From positions 15,252,001 to 15,316,000 of the forward strand of contig OZ316895.1 in the NCBI GenBank assembly GCA_973895155.1: a stretch of DNA of 64,000 nucleotides, written 5' to 3'. Under the pieces are notes generated by a model that saw only the letters and a program-made list of their open reading frames with translations, did not search any database and was not told the DNA's origin. Shown here piece after piece: positions 49,926 to 61,282 of this stretch. The number at the start of each line of letters is the position of its first letter. The first letter of the stretch is position 1. The DNA is from Marsupella aquatica. Taxonomy: Eukaryota > Marchantiophyta. A program made the translations under genes and the position numbers.

Positions 49926-50458
49926 TTTCTCGGAGGGCTGTCGAATTAGATATCCTTGAGGGCAACGTTTATATTTATTATTGTTGGATTTAGTCTGACG
50001 AGATTTCTATTTGTTGGGACATGAATGGGGAATGTTCCTTGTTCTTCCCGTTCAATTATCTCGGCATCTCTAGAACTCGAGTTTTAGTTTTAGACTATAA
50101 AAAATGTTAGGCTAGGATTCCCGTCTGATTAGAAGTGGCAGTCGTAAGATTTGTGTGACTGTACCTCCCTCATCTGACTTGAAGGCGGATCGGGCGAACT
50201 CAGCCTGCCTGGGAAAGATGAAAGACAACACAATGAACATGGGTTGACCTCAGATCTTAAGTGTACCCAATCGAATATCCTTGCAGAATGTTTGACCAAC
50301 TACGATCCAGAAACGAGGATGGACGTTTGCGGTTTACGGACGAGGGCGATGGCCATGAGCTGGAGCTGCAAATTACGTGTAATATGACTGTTATTTATCC
50401 GCAATATGGTTCTGAGTAATCCCCTTCAGTGATAACTACGGCTTCCGAGCTAAGTGCA
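49926..50458 (+). other. Short intergenic stretch with a possible extra exon
   Basis: It contains a 43-codon frame at 50287-50418 right after a CCTTGCAG acceptor-like site. This could be a final exon of the upstream small gene or part of the 5' UTR of the next one. A CTTCAG acceptor-like site at 50424-50429 may mark a 5' UTR intron of the oxidase gene. Confidence 0.35.
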
Positions 50459-51664
50459 ATGCAGGCAATCACATGCCTGTCTCGGGGCTCACAGCATTTG
50501 CATCCGCAGCATCAGCATCAGCTGGTGTCCACCGCCAGCTTGTGGGATAGTTCGCGTCTTCTTGCCACGAAGAAGTGTCAACTGGGGGCCAAGCATTGCT
50601 TTGTGAGCAGACCGATCGAGGAAAGGAAACAGTCAGCTTATGCACAGCAGTTTTTTCTCCGCGCTAGTAGAAAAAGCGAAACTGTAGTTTGTTCTGAATT
50701 GCCAACGTTCAGCCATGCGGAATTCGAAAACTTCCTCTTGAGCATGCAGAGCACCATATGTGCCACGGCTGCGGAAGCTGACGGAATCGGCAGAAACTTT
50801 GGCGAAGATCGCTGGCAAAGAAGTGAAGACCCAAGTGCTGGATATGGTATCACGAGAGTGCTGGAGGACGGTGATCTACTTGAGAAAGCAGCAGTGAACG
50901 TCTCAATAGTAAGAGGCCAGCTCACCGAATCAAGGGCCAAGGCGATGAGTGCCAGGGGCAGGAATGTGGGTAGTGGAGCTCAGTATTTTGCTGGTGCTTT
51001 GTCGTTGGTGTTCCATTCGCGTTCCCCATATGTGCCAACTTTCCGTTCCGATGTTCGCTACTTCGAGGTGGAGGGAGGTGGTGGTTGGTTTGGCGGCGGT
51101 GCTGACTTGACACCCTCTTATCTCTTTGAAGATGATGCGAGGTTCTTCCATAACCACTACAAAAACATATGCAATGAGTTTGATCCTACACAGAAATTAT
51201 ACTCGGAGAGTAAGGAAGCTTGTGATTCCTATTTCTACATTCCTGCAAGAAAAGAACATCGTGGAATTGGAGGCATATTCTTTGATGACCTTGAGAAGGT
51301 GGGGCTCCCTTCTTCCCGCGAGGAGGAGAACAGGGCAAGGGTGTTCAGCTTTGTTAAGGCAGTGGCAGAAGGCTTCATGCCAAGTTTCTTGAGCATTGCC
51401 CAGTTACGTAGAATTTTGCCATATGGAGACCGAGAACGGCAGTGGCAGCTCATTCGGCGGGGGAGATACTTAGAATTCAACCTTCTCTACGATAGAGGTG
51501 TCAGGTTCGGCCTGGAGGGAGGGAGGATGGAGTCCATAATGGTATCGGCACCTCCATTAATTGCTTGGAGATACAATTTTACTACAGAAGCAGATACACC
51601 CGAAGCAAAGTTGCTTGAGGTCCTCAGGAAACCTAAGGCGTGGGTAGATGAAGGTACAGCATAA
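50459..51664 (+). CDS. HEMF: Divergent, intronless coproporphyrinogen III oxidase (oxygen-dependent)
   Basis: 401 aa from ATG 50459 (MQAITCL) to TAA 51664, with no intron. The oxygen-dependent enzyme decarboxylates coproporphyrinogen III to protoporphyrinogen IX in plastid heme and chlorophyll synthesis; residues 1-80 look like a transit peptide. Family motifs present: GITRVLEDGDLLEKAAVNVS, VRYFE, WFGGGADLTPSYLFE (Asp about 216), DSYFYIPARKEHRGIGGIFFDDL, RRGRYLEFNLLYDRG and GRMESIMVSAPP. Departures from the usual plant form: the stretch normally reading PTLHFNYRYFE is PTFRSDVRYFE, and the loop of roughly 14 residues between YFE and WWFGGG is shortened to VEGGGG. It is probably a second, divergent HEMF paralogue rather than the housekeeping copy. 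Activity cannot be judged from sequence alone. Confidence 0.85.
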   Translation: MQAITCLSRGSQHLHPQHQHQLVSTASLWDSSRLLATKKCQLGAKHCFVSRPIEERKQSAYAQQFFLRASRKSETVVCSELPTFSHAEFENFLLSMQSTICATAAEADGIGRNFGEDRWQRSEDPSAGYGITRVLEDGDLLEKAAVNVSIVRGQLTESRAKAMSARGRNVGSGAQYFAGALSLVFHSRSPYVPTFRSDVRYFEVEGGGGWFGGGADLTPSYLFEDDARFFHNHYKNICNEFDPTQKLYSESKEACDSYFYIPARKEHRGIGGIFFDDLEKVGLPSSREEENRARVFSFVKAVAEGFMPSFLSIAQLRRILPYGDRERQWQLIRRGRYLEFNLLYDRGVRFGLEGGRMESIMVSAPPLIAWRYNFTTEADTPEAKLLEVLRKPKAWVDEGTA

Positions 51665-52617
51665 CTCCTGTCCCTTTGCCAGAGCACGGAGGACTTCCGA
51701 CTTTCCACTCTAATTAGGAATTTTCGTTTCAAAATTTCTGAAGTTTTGTGCCATTAGTTTCCGGGCTCTATATTGAGAACTAGGGTTGTGAGTTACAAGA
51801 AGCGGACGAAGCGGCTGGTTTTTGCCTGAGATATCGAAGTCTATGAACTTACCAACTATTTTACTCAGTCGGCTTGTGAATTCTGATCCTAGCTAGGCTT
51901 GGCAACACGAGAGAGAGGTATGTGTTGAATCACAAGCTCAAGTTAACAATAGACGGTGGAGAAACCTTCCTTTCTTGTTACCCAAATATGGTACACATTT
52001 GGACCTCACAGTTTGCACCTCAGTTTGCACAGAGCGCTTTTGAAATAAGCTATGGGAAAAATGATATTGAGTCTTGGCCTTTTGCATCTCATCTGAGAGA
52101 ATTGCCCTCTTGTTTCCCTCAGCCCCCTACTCTGGTCATGTCGTAAGTGGCTATCATGAAATCTGTTTTAATCTGAGATCCTGACCTGTGGTTTCTCTGA
52201 AATCAGTTTGTATATAATCCTGTTTCTAGTACCCTTTCATCATCTATGGCATCAGTGCTAACAATAGTCATGATCACCTTTGAGAACAATAACACTTTTG
52301 ACTGTTGTGGATAGTGTACTTCCAGTGTTCTAGACCCTTTCATCATCTGTGGCATCAGTGCTACCAAGATTTATGATCAATTTGAGAACAAACAGAAACC
52401 ACAACACGGTTGCAACTTAGAAAATTGCTTACGTAAAACCTTCTTGAAAGTAAAAGTCCACGATTGACAAGCCGAGAAACGCAATAGCAATCTTATGGAC
52501 AAGGCAGACTATCCATGTATTTGATGAGAAGACTTAACAACTTCTTTAATGTCTTATCTCTACACATGATTCCTTTGCGCAGATTTACGTAGCCAACTTG
52601 TGAGGCCGAGAATACAT
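51665..52617. other. Convergent 3' intergenic region
   Basis: It lies between the plus-strand oxidase and the minus-strand mannosidase, so both 3' UTRs fall here. The phrase CCCTTTCATCATCT(A/G)TGGCATCAGTGCTA occurs twice, at about 52231 and 52335. The 75-codon frame at 51922-52146 has no motifs. Confidence 0.5.
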
Positions 52618-55600
52618 CTAGAAAGTTGCTGGTTGTACTGGTTGATATGGGACTTGAACCTCATCTATATTCCACCCCTGGAGTATGACTTTCGGCACGA
52701 CGCCTTTGTCAATCTTAAATGAAATCTGTATGCCCATAACTTCCCCAGGGACTAGAGAAAAGAAATTGTTTGAGTAATTCACAGGAAGAATTCTATTATC
52801 TTCTGTTACGCCATGTCCTTCGTTAAGTACAGAGAAATGTAACCAAAATGCAACTCGAGACGCTGGATCGTTGAATCTTTTTCCGCCCCTCGAATTACTT
52901 ACGAGACTCGCCTCATTAGATATGTTTGTTACCTGTGCAGCAATTTGCAGCAAGTCCCCTTCTCGAGTTGATACAGCAGAGACTTGCACAGGCACCTTCC
53001 TATTCTTAAACTCACCTGATAATAAGGAGTAATCTAGTCCTGCCTTCCGAAGCCAGTAGAAGTTTCTTGAAACAAGCTCATCAGCGTTCTTGAAGAGCTT
53101 AAGCAGAAGAAAGTACGGAGACTTTGCTGAAGTTGAATTTCCGTATGGAATGTGTAGAACTTTTACGGTCTTGTGAGGAGGTAGTAACTGTTGCTTAAAC
53201 GTTGTCTGATAAGGACTGGTCCCATCTGGCTCCCAAACACTGGCTTCAATTTTGACACCTGTGAGCAGTTCACCTGTTGTATTGACAATCTGCAATGCAG
53301 TACAAGGACTTAGAGCTACAGTGGAAAGAACTCAGCACCCAATCCACTAGGTCATCACATAATTTCTATCATGAAACAAACCTTACCAACCTCACCACCC
53401 AATCCCTTTCCCACTTGCCAAATTAGGACTACATTAGCATCTAATCTACAGGCATGTAAACAGCAGTCATTCGGTTGTGTGCCAAGATCTATCTCAGAAA
53501 CCGGAAGGTAGGTTACCTCAACAAAATGAGTTGCTAAGTTGAGCTGAATGTGTACAGGTTCTGCTGCACTCTGGATGCCAAAAAATCCTCCAGTTTGATC
53601 AAGAAGAAAATCGTAAAGCCCACCTCGTAGTCCAGACCACGGATTCTGTGTTTTCCATATAAGAACGCCACTGTACTTCTCCCACATCCGAGAATTCCAG
53701 CTTTCTACAAGTGCTCTGTACTGAATGTAGTTTACAAGCTGAGCCTGCCAATAAATACATGAGGAAGTTAGGAAGAGGAGCCAAATTACTGCTCCAAATG
53801 TGTGTGTTACAAAATTGCATAACACACCGAACCCGCTTTCCAACGAGTGACCTGAAACCCACATGGCTCCGAGACACAACTTGCCTTGTAACAGAAGTCT
53901 TCCGTATCTTTGATTTTGCCATAAGCAGCAATCTGATGAGGGACGTCGTCACCGCAGTAGTTTTGCCTGCGGGTAAAGCCAAGGAAAAAAGCAGATAAAG
54001 TGAGAGACGTGCCTTCTAACAGAGGTCATGCATGTCCCTGGTTTTGCCTTTAGACTAAGGACAATGTCAAGTGTACGGAATGGTGCATACCCTGAATAAA
54101 GAATATATTTATGGTAGTCCCAGGTTGGATTAGGAATTTCTTCAACACCACCGTCAAGCTCCACAATTTGTGGGAAATCCCAGGCCTCCTTAGGCATTGT
54201 AGCCCGAATAGTTGCAGCACTTGGGACCCCAATGGACCCGATTTCAGGATTGAATGCATAAGCGTAGAAATTGTCATCAAAGAAGTCCTCAGGATTCTGG
54301 ATGCCATACGGTCCATCAGACCAGCCTCCTTGACCATCTGCTAAGCCACTCCACAAGGAACCCTGAATATAAAGCCTCGTACCATCAAGATATTGAGTAA
54401 CATCCACGCTGCTGTACTCCAACTCATCACAAGTATGATGTGGGCTTGACTTATAGGTTGGATTACGGGCAAGCTCCAACGTCAACGCCTCATTGATGTC
54501 ATCTGCTGGAACCTGTTCGTTTCCCCCAACCCACAACGCTAGACTGGCATGATTCCGTAAGAGTTTCACAGTGTCCCTGGCACATGTCATGAAGAGTTCA
54601 TGGTCCAACGGCCAACTTTGCTGTGATGGAGGTATACCACGTCCATTGCAGTCTCCTGTTATCCAAAACTCTTGCCAGACCTACAGATACAAGTGCACGA
54701 GCACGGCTTCAATGCAAATGTTATTATAGAATTGGAAATATTTATGAACCTAACAACATAGCAGTAAATTCATGAAACATCGTGCCCCCTTACCAGACAT
54801 GAACCTCTCGTACCATAAAATAGGAGAAAGATTCACGTTACACTTCTCTGGCAGATTTTAAAGGGATGCATAACGATCTACAACCTAGATGCCCCTCTTC
54901 GTTCAACTACCTTCACTTCTTGGAATATTGTTGCAAAGCTGATGAGTACTACAAATGCAAGTGCACATTCCCACAGTTTTGTATGCGCATACTGGATACC
55001 CAAACGTTCATCCAACCACACATCGATTTTTGGGCTACCCAGAGTGACTTGAAATTAGTCCGGTCAGAAGTTCTCACCAATAGTCCGCGTTCATCACAGG
55101 CGTCATAAAAGTCTGGTCTTTCTGCAAGAGCACCAGCCCAAATACGGATCATATTCATATTCATATCTGCATGAAATCCGACTTCGGTTTTGTAGCGCTC
55201 TTTCGACAAACGCAGTAATCCATCCGAGAGTATGTAGTTTCCACCACGTATAAATACCGGATGACCATTGACTTCAAACACTCTGTGAATTCCACAGACA
55301 TTCAGATCAGCAGATGCAATCCAGATGCCTCGCTATTCGCGCCAATCATCTTCAACCTTTATTCAAAATGTCAGCTGGCAGACAGTAGTTTGATTCATGA
55401 ATCCCGAATCCATAAATCAACACAAAAAGTGCCCTTCCAGTGGATAAAAATTTATTGCAGCTTAAGAAGTCATTAATGGAAAGAATGTAATGGACAACTC
55501 TGCAGCAGAATTTCACTCTTAAGAAAGGAAAGTGCAAGCAGTGCTACCTGCCTCCAGTTGAGCTTTCAATGTGTGAGTCAATATGGCGGAATCCAATGCG

Positions 55601-58600
55601 GTGATTCCATGCATCTGATTCTTCATCTTCACCTACTCCTACCACAATATCAACATCGTAAAGTGGCTGCATGCCCATACCATTGGGCCACCAGAGACGG
55701 GGCTTGTAGAAGAACAGCTGCACCAAAAGTTTCCAAATTTTCTCTTATGTAAGATTTGAAAGGCTTCTATCACCCAAGGGCACTAGACTGATGAGAGGGC
55801 TGCACAAGTTTCCTTTACAACGAAGGAAACTGGCCGCTTTGAGAACAGAACAAGATGATAGAAGGGCTCATATTTGAACGATATTTCCTGACGGGATGAA
55901 TAAAATCAGAAGTCCAGAGTCACTAAACCCTGGATAAACCAAAACAAACCCCACAAATAGGAGCCTTGAAGTAAGTTTGTCTGGACAGGGCAGAGTTGAT
56001 CTTGAAGATAAAACAGCTCAGGAGTACAACGTCTTCCAACTCTTGTCAGATTCTAAGCACCAAGGAAAGATGACTTACTTCGGGAAACGTGTACGATGTC
56101 CTAGTACCAGCCTTGACTGAGAGCTGAGCTGAATGTAGATGCTCCACTGAGCTAAATTCATCCTCTATATCCAGCGAAACATGTATTTTGATAGTGCAAG
56201 ATATATCTTCGGAGGTGGCATTGTGCAGCTCTGTTGATGCATGGAGATACGCTCTTGTATAGTTGTCATAAAAGGTGGTGACCAGATGTGGATCATTTAT
56301 AGTAATTGACTGAGAAACCAAAGCCACATTTCACGTCAAGAAAGATCCCAAAATTCTTAAGAAATGTGTGATCCCGATGAAGAACAACTTCAAGTGGACG
56401 GGACAAAACTCCACTTTCCTCACATCTCACAGAGGTAGCATGCAATAGGCACGACATTGCACAATTGAATATCGGACGAACCAGTATGATTAGAAGCAGA
56501 GCTCTTGAATCATGCTTGTCATGACAATCTATACTTCACAGCATCCCTTCACATCTTGAAGATTCCAAATAAACATATTCTAAAAAATTCAGTGTGGAGT
56601 GATCAATCTCTGCGGTGCATTCTCCAGCAAAATTGTATTGAGTCACTGCAAAGGTGCGTTTCATGTTCGTCACATACCCCGGTAAACAAAAGAGACACCT
56701 CATCCCATAGTCCTGTGTTTCTGTCCCTGCAATTTCAGAATAGAATTAGAATTACTAACCTGTTTGTATTTGGAGCCTCAACGTGAATGGAAATGCAAAT
56801 TCTACAATTTGTTCAGATTGGCTGTGAGGAAGCATCTGCCAAACGTGTCAGACACGAGGCACTTTCACTCTCCAAGAAAGGATGTCACCTGATTGGGGTC
56901 ATCCAGTCCCAGCCTTCAACATATTGCGCTGCCACATCTTTGGCAATCTGAACGTGAGAAAATCATCAAAGAATCAATTCTGGATGATTGGCCTGAAAAA
57001 AAAGGGGGAAATTAACGTTGTGTTTAAGAAAATCTCACTGCCACTTCGAAAGTACGTCGTTGTGAAAGGACGCTCTGAAAATGCTTTTGCCCTCTTCCAG
57101 TGCAGCCCACATTATGCAAACTACTGCAGGATTATCACAGGTCCAACGAAATGAAACGAATTCCTTACATCATGATCCCCTCCCTGTCCGCCCTCCGGTG
57201 GGATGCGTCCTGGGTGATCAGGCGGGTGGATGAGGACTGCCAAGTAATTCACGTCCTTTGACTTGAGCCAAGTAGTTATGTCCAATTTGTGTCGTCGAAA
57301 CATGCCCTTAGGTAGAGAGGTTTTGTGCCCATTCACATACACATCAGCCGAATAGTTGATTGCTCGAAATTGCAGCCATGCAAGCATATATCCAGACTGT
57401 TCCAATCGCATCCGAGTACAAAATTTCAGTTCAACAACCATATTAAAATCGAATATTTTACGGCTACTGGACAACTCAATACGAGACAAACAAATACTTT
57501 CATCGTCGTAAACCATTTTCAACATTTTCTTTCCCTGATCCAGAGAGATACAGCAGGAAGAAGACACCAGTGCAGTGCCTGCTAAGCTTGCTAATGAGTC
57601 ATCGCCACAAGACCCACGAAAGGGGGAAATTAACTGATTTCCAAACGCTGCAATATTAGTTGCCAAAGCCATTTCTAGGACCCGCAGTATTATTGTAGTC
57701 ACTAACTTGCTTCGGCTCCGCTCTGACTTTGTGCTAACTCGTGAAGACTAGAAAACCACCACCGTTTGTCATGCTGAAGAACTAGTTGGCAGCCATTGCC
57801 AGGAACTAGCAATGATACCTCTTGCCATGCACCAATTTCACTCTGACTTGCAGTTAAACATTGAATATTGCAATCGATCGTTTATGGATGGTGAAATCCC
57901 GGTTGGCAATGCCTCGTCCAGGACACAAGCAGTAATGTACGTTCAAACCGATGCATCGTCTAACCTAGGACTCCTGAAGATCACAATCAAACCTTCTACT
58001 GCCACAAACAAATTTCAAGAGGCACACCTCGGGTGTAGTGAAACTGTTGCAGAACCAGAAAGTATAGTAGTCCCTCCCTGAATCTCCTATATCCACTATG
58101 TTCATATTTTCCATACCATAAAAGGGATCTGGAATGAGACCGTTCTTCAGCAGTGTTGTCAATATCCTGCATTAAAGACAAGCAGCCTTTCTCAGTTTAG
58201 TCAGTACTACGAGGGCAGCTTATTGCAGACAAAACTTTAGCTTCTTGTCCCATCTTTAAGTATTGGTTTCCGTCAACCGCATGCAGGGAAGCTGTTCAGC
58301 TGACTTCCAACGGTACAGTCAAACAATATACAAAACCTTGCTAATGAGTCATCGGCACAAGACCCACGAAAACTATCCTCGACTCCTTAAGAAAATCGGC
58401 AGTATTGAAACTGTTGGTGAGATGACAATCACGTCAAGAATCCCACATTCTGGTAAAAGGTTTTCACGGTTGTGGGCCATAATTAAGATCGGAACCTTCG
58501 TATCCGAGGTTTAGCTCTTGAAACAGGAGGACAAACTTGTGAGTTCCCAACAGCATAGATGTCTGTCTCGCTCCTAATAAAGCTCGACCCAAATACATGT

Positions 58601-59269
58601 TCACAGGCGCTCCAGGCTAGTATGAAAGCAATTTTTCTGAGCTATGGAAACATCTTTCTTATAGCCCAATTCTTAATTTGATTCCGTTGTATCCTGCTCT
58701 GCAAATGATTTACTGTAGGCGGTTTGTGTGCCCACCGGCAGAGAAGACGAGGTGTGCTACTTCAGAAGGAAGAGAATATTTTGATAAAAACCTGCTACTC
58801 TATTCTGTCCTTTTAGTGCGCCTTGTTCGGAGTTCAATCACAGTTTTCTGAACGAGGACACTGAAACTGCAGAGTGAGCCAAAATGTCCAAAATGCCAAC
58901 AAATGACTTATTTGGGTCCAACTTCGTCTAGAGGCAAGGAAAATGTGACCAGCCGAAGAAGCTCCGTCCAAACGCAGACAAATGACTACAATTGAACCGA
59001 GTGGAAAGTCTCGCATGCGATGCCAACGGGACGGTATATATGGAGTGAAGCCTAGGAAGGAGTGAGCTACAATTGAATCTTGCACAATTGGAGAAAAACC
59101 ACTGACGTACAAAAGCTGGAGAGAATGCTTACGTTCCAGGAACGACCCCCTCCATCCATCCCTTGGTCTCCAAAGAGGGGAACTCCGAGGTGGTGAGCTC
59201 CTCACCCGTCCGAGACACATCACTGGCCCGGGCAGCCACCCATCCACTATCCAATTTGACAAATGCCAT
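52618..59269 (-). CDS. EBM: Mannosylglycoprotein endo-beta-mannosidase (GH2), complete
   Basis: Cleaves the Man-beta-1,4-GlcNAc bond of N-glycan cores during glycoprotein breakdown in the cytosol or vacuole. Exons in transcript order: 59269-59133, 58166-58028, 57474-57169, 56947-56889, 56726-56678, 56309-56079, 55717-55548, 55282-55078, 54680-54091, 53966-53885, 53744-53517 and 53289-52618. Together they make 2868 nt, in phase, 955 aa, the usual length for plant EBM. Landmarks: ATG with [120 protein letters not shown] (Glu about 487, likely acid/base) and [11 protein letters not shown] (Glu about 578, likely nucleophile). The intron after 53885 begins GC (AAG/GCAAGT). The acceptor of the third exon is the least certain boundary. 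Confidence 0.93.
57583..57620. repeat. 35-bp intronic repeat, copy 1
   Basis: CTTGCTAATGAGTCATCGCC followed by ACAAGACCCACGAAA lies in the second mannosidase intron and is almost identical to 58336-58372. Only the base after ATCG differs. Confidence 0.8.
58336..58372. repeat. 35-bp intronic repeat, copy 2
   Basis: Same orientation as the copy at 57583-57620, about 750 bases away, in the first mannosidase intron. The intervening DNA includes the second exon. Confidence 0.8.
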
Positions 59270-59474
59270 TCCAACCACAGCTATTTGCAGCTGGCCGGAC
59301 CTCTCCAATCTGAAACCTCCGCGCAGCCCACCAAGCTTTGTCACTCTCTCTTTGTCTCAATTTGTGGACCTTCACATGACCCCAAGATTTGAGGTGTTGG
59401 TTTCAGAACCTCGATCGATTCCCTCGACCATGTCAGCAGCGGAAAGCTGGTTACTTACCAGATTGCCTGTGAAG

Positions 59475-59476
<2 letters not shown>

Positions 59477-59514
<38 letters not shown>

Positions 59515-59533
59515 AGAGAGGGAGAGAGAGAGA
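59477..59533. repeat. (GA)n microsatellite in EBM promoter region
   Basis: Nearly pure GA repeat of about 57 bases, read as CT on the EBM sense strand, about 210 bases upstream of its ATG. CT repeats are frequent in plant promoters and 5' UTRs. Confidence 0.95.
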
Positions 59534-59653
59534 GGTGAAATCCAGAGGCACATGGTAAAGAAGTGCCAAGATTCCAAGAAAAGGCTCTTTGTGAGGTAGA
59601 GGCTTTTAGATGAGGAGGGGGTATAGGCCAATTATGTTTCCGTTGTGACAAAC

Positions 59654-59780
59654 ATTGGTGGGTTAAGCTCACACTAGCCTATAGTGCTATTGGTGGGTTA
59701 AGCTCACACTAGCCTATATTGCTATTGGTGGGTTAAGCTCACAATAGCCTTTAATTATTGCTATTAGTGGGTTAAGCTCA
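59654..59780. repeat. 35-bp minisatellite, three and a half copies
   Basis: ATTGGTGGGTTAAGCTCACA followed by CTAGCCTATAGTGCT starts at 59654, 59689 and 59724, with a diverged fourth copy at 59763. Period is 35, then 39. Confidence 0.9.
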
Positions 59781-60356
59781 GAGTACCTTAAGTGAGGATT
59801 TTTGAATATTGATAGAGGTGAGGACGTTCAAGCCCGTTGCCCCATTTTGGGAGACTCACCCCTGCCCCCACTCCCCTATTCGCACTCACACCCCAACTTC
59901 AGTTACACCCCCAGAGCCAGGGTCTAGAGACGTCTCTAGACTGTAGGCCCTGAAGATTAGCTTTTCCATTGTGATTATATAGTTAGGTGGCCAGGGGCAA
60001 CTTGTGACCAACAGGACTCCCTTCACTCATTGACACCCTTCTCATTTCCAAAACATTTCAACATCCAAGTTTGACATTCAATATCTCTTGTGATACCCAA
60101 TCTAATATTTGTATTTTTCATGAAGAATTGAGAAAGTTGCGAATTTCTAAAGATTAGTCCAGCATTTAGTGTCCACACTTGGAGATTCCAAAAGTTTAGA
60201 GAGTTTCAAGGAATATTGCAATTCCAAAAGTTTTTGAGTCTCATACCTCTAGTTTTCATGGAGATTGAGAGTTGTGAATTTCTTAAGATTAGGTCACTCT
60301 GTGTCCATACTTTGTGCAGTATTTGTGCAGTTACCTTTGGCATTCAATGTTTCCTT

Positions 60357-60628
60357 AGATATCTACTTGAATCTTATTTTTTGGAATCTTACTTTTTGAC
60401 TCTGACATTCAACATCTCCAAAGAACTCTTGTGGAAACTTAGCTTTTGGGTTCATTAGAAGCTCCTTAGAAAGATCTTTCCAATGAGCCTTAGATATGTA
60501 CTTGAATCTTATTTTTTGGAATCTTATTTTTTGACTCTGACATTCGACATCTCCGAAAATATCTTGTGGGACTTAGCTTTTGGGTTCATTAGAAGCTCCT
60601 TAGAAAGATCTTTCCAATGAGCCTAATG
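60357..60628. repeat. 135-bp tandem duplication
   Basis: A segment beginning TACTTGAATCTTATTTTTTG (60364) recurs at 60499, and both copies end AGATCTTTCCAATGAGCCT. Only a few substitutions and small gaps separate them. It lies in noncoding DNA. Confidence 0.85.
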
Positions 60629-61282
60629 TATTCGAAGGAACCCAGGGGTCAGAAGAACATGTGGTGTATGTAGACCTCATGAACGCCGTAAGCATAATTG
60701 TCCATCAGTGAAGCCCTCTGTAGCTCAAAATGAAGGAATGGCAGTTGATAATGGTCGAGTCATTAGGACAATAAGTGAGGAAGAAGGTGATTAATAGCAT
60801 TAGAGGACAGCTCAGTTAATTGCATCAGTCTCAACGCAGCTGATGAAACCACGGCTCTTCTGCTGATGGGTCCTTGTCAAAATTGCTTCGTAGTGTAGAT
60901 AGTGCACTACGGAACTAGTGCTTGCTTTTTTAGCAGATACAGAAATCTGATCTGCAATTGTTTTCCAGGTTGAACTTGTAGACTTAAGTAATTGAAAGAA
61001 AGGGATTGCTAAGGCAAATCCTAAGGTATTTGTAGAAGACGTATCGAGGCTAGCCTTGCTTCTTATGAGCAGAACTGATCCATGGGTGCTCACCAGCTTG
61101 TATTCAACAGTACTACTACAAAACACAAAATGTGAGATCAATTGAGACCTCCTTGTGATAGTTACCTACTGCACTTCAGTTGCTTCCTCTGCTTGCTTCA
61201 ATACATTGTCTGCAAAATACGGATCAATTGAAAAGCAGCTCTTTGCTCAAAGGAATGGATGCGCACTGCATAATGTTTGCTA

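Larger units (their letters stand above)
59270..61282. other. Repeat-rich interval upstream of EBM
   Basis: It holds the EBM promoter with a GA microsatellite (59477-59533), a 35-bp minisatellite (59654-59780) and a 135-bp tandem duplication (60357-60628). The minus-strand frame at 60812-61141 (109 codons) has no recognised motif; it could be the 3' UTR of the kinase-like gene. Confidence 0.55.

Noticed and set aside
59372-59569. Frame encoding LSLSLSLSL
   Set aside because: Direct product of the GA microsatellite; no independent coding evidence.
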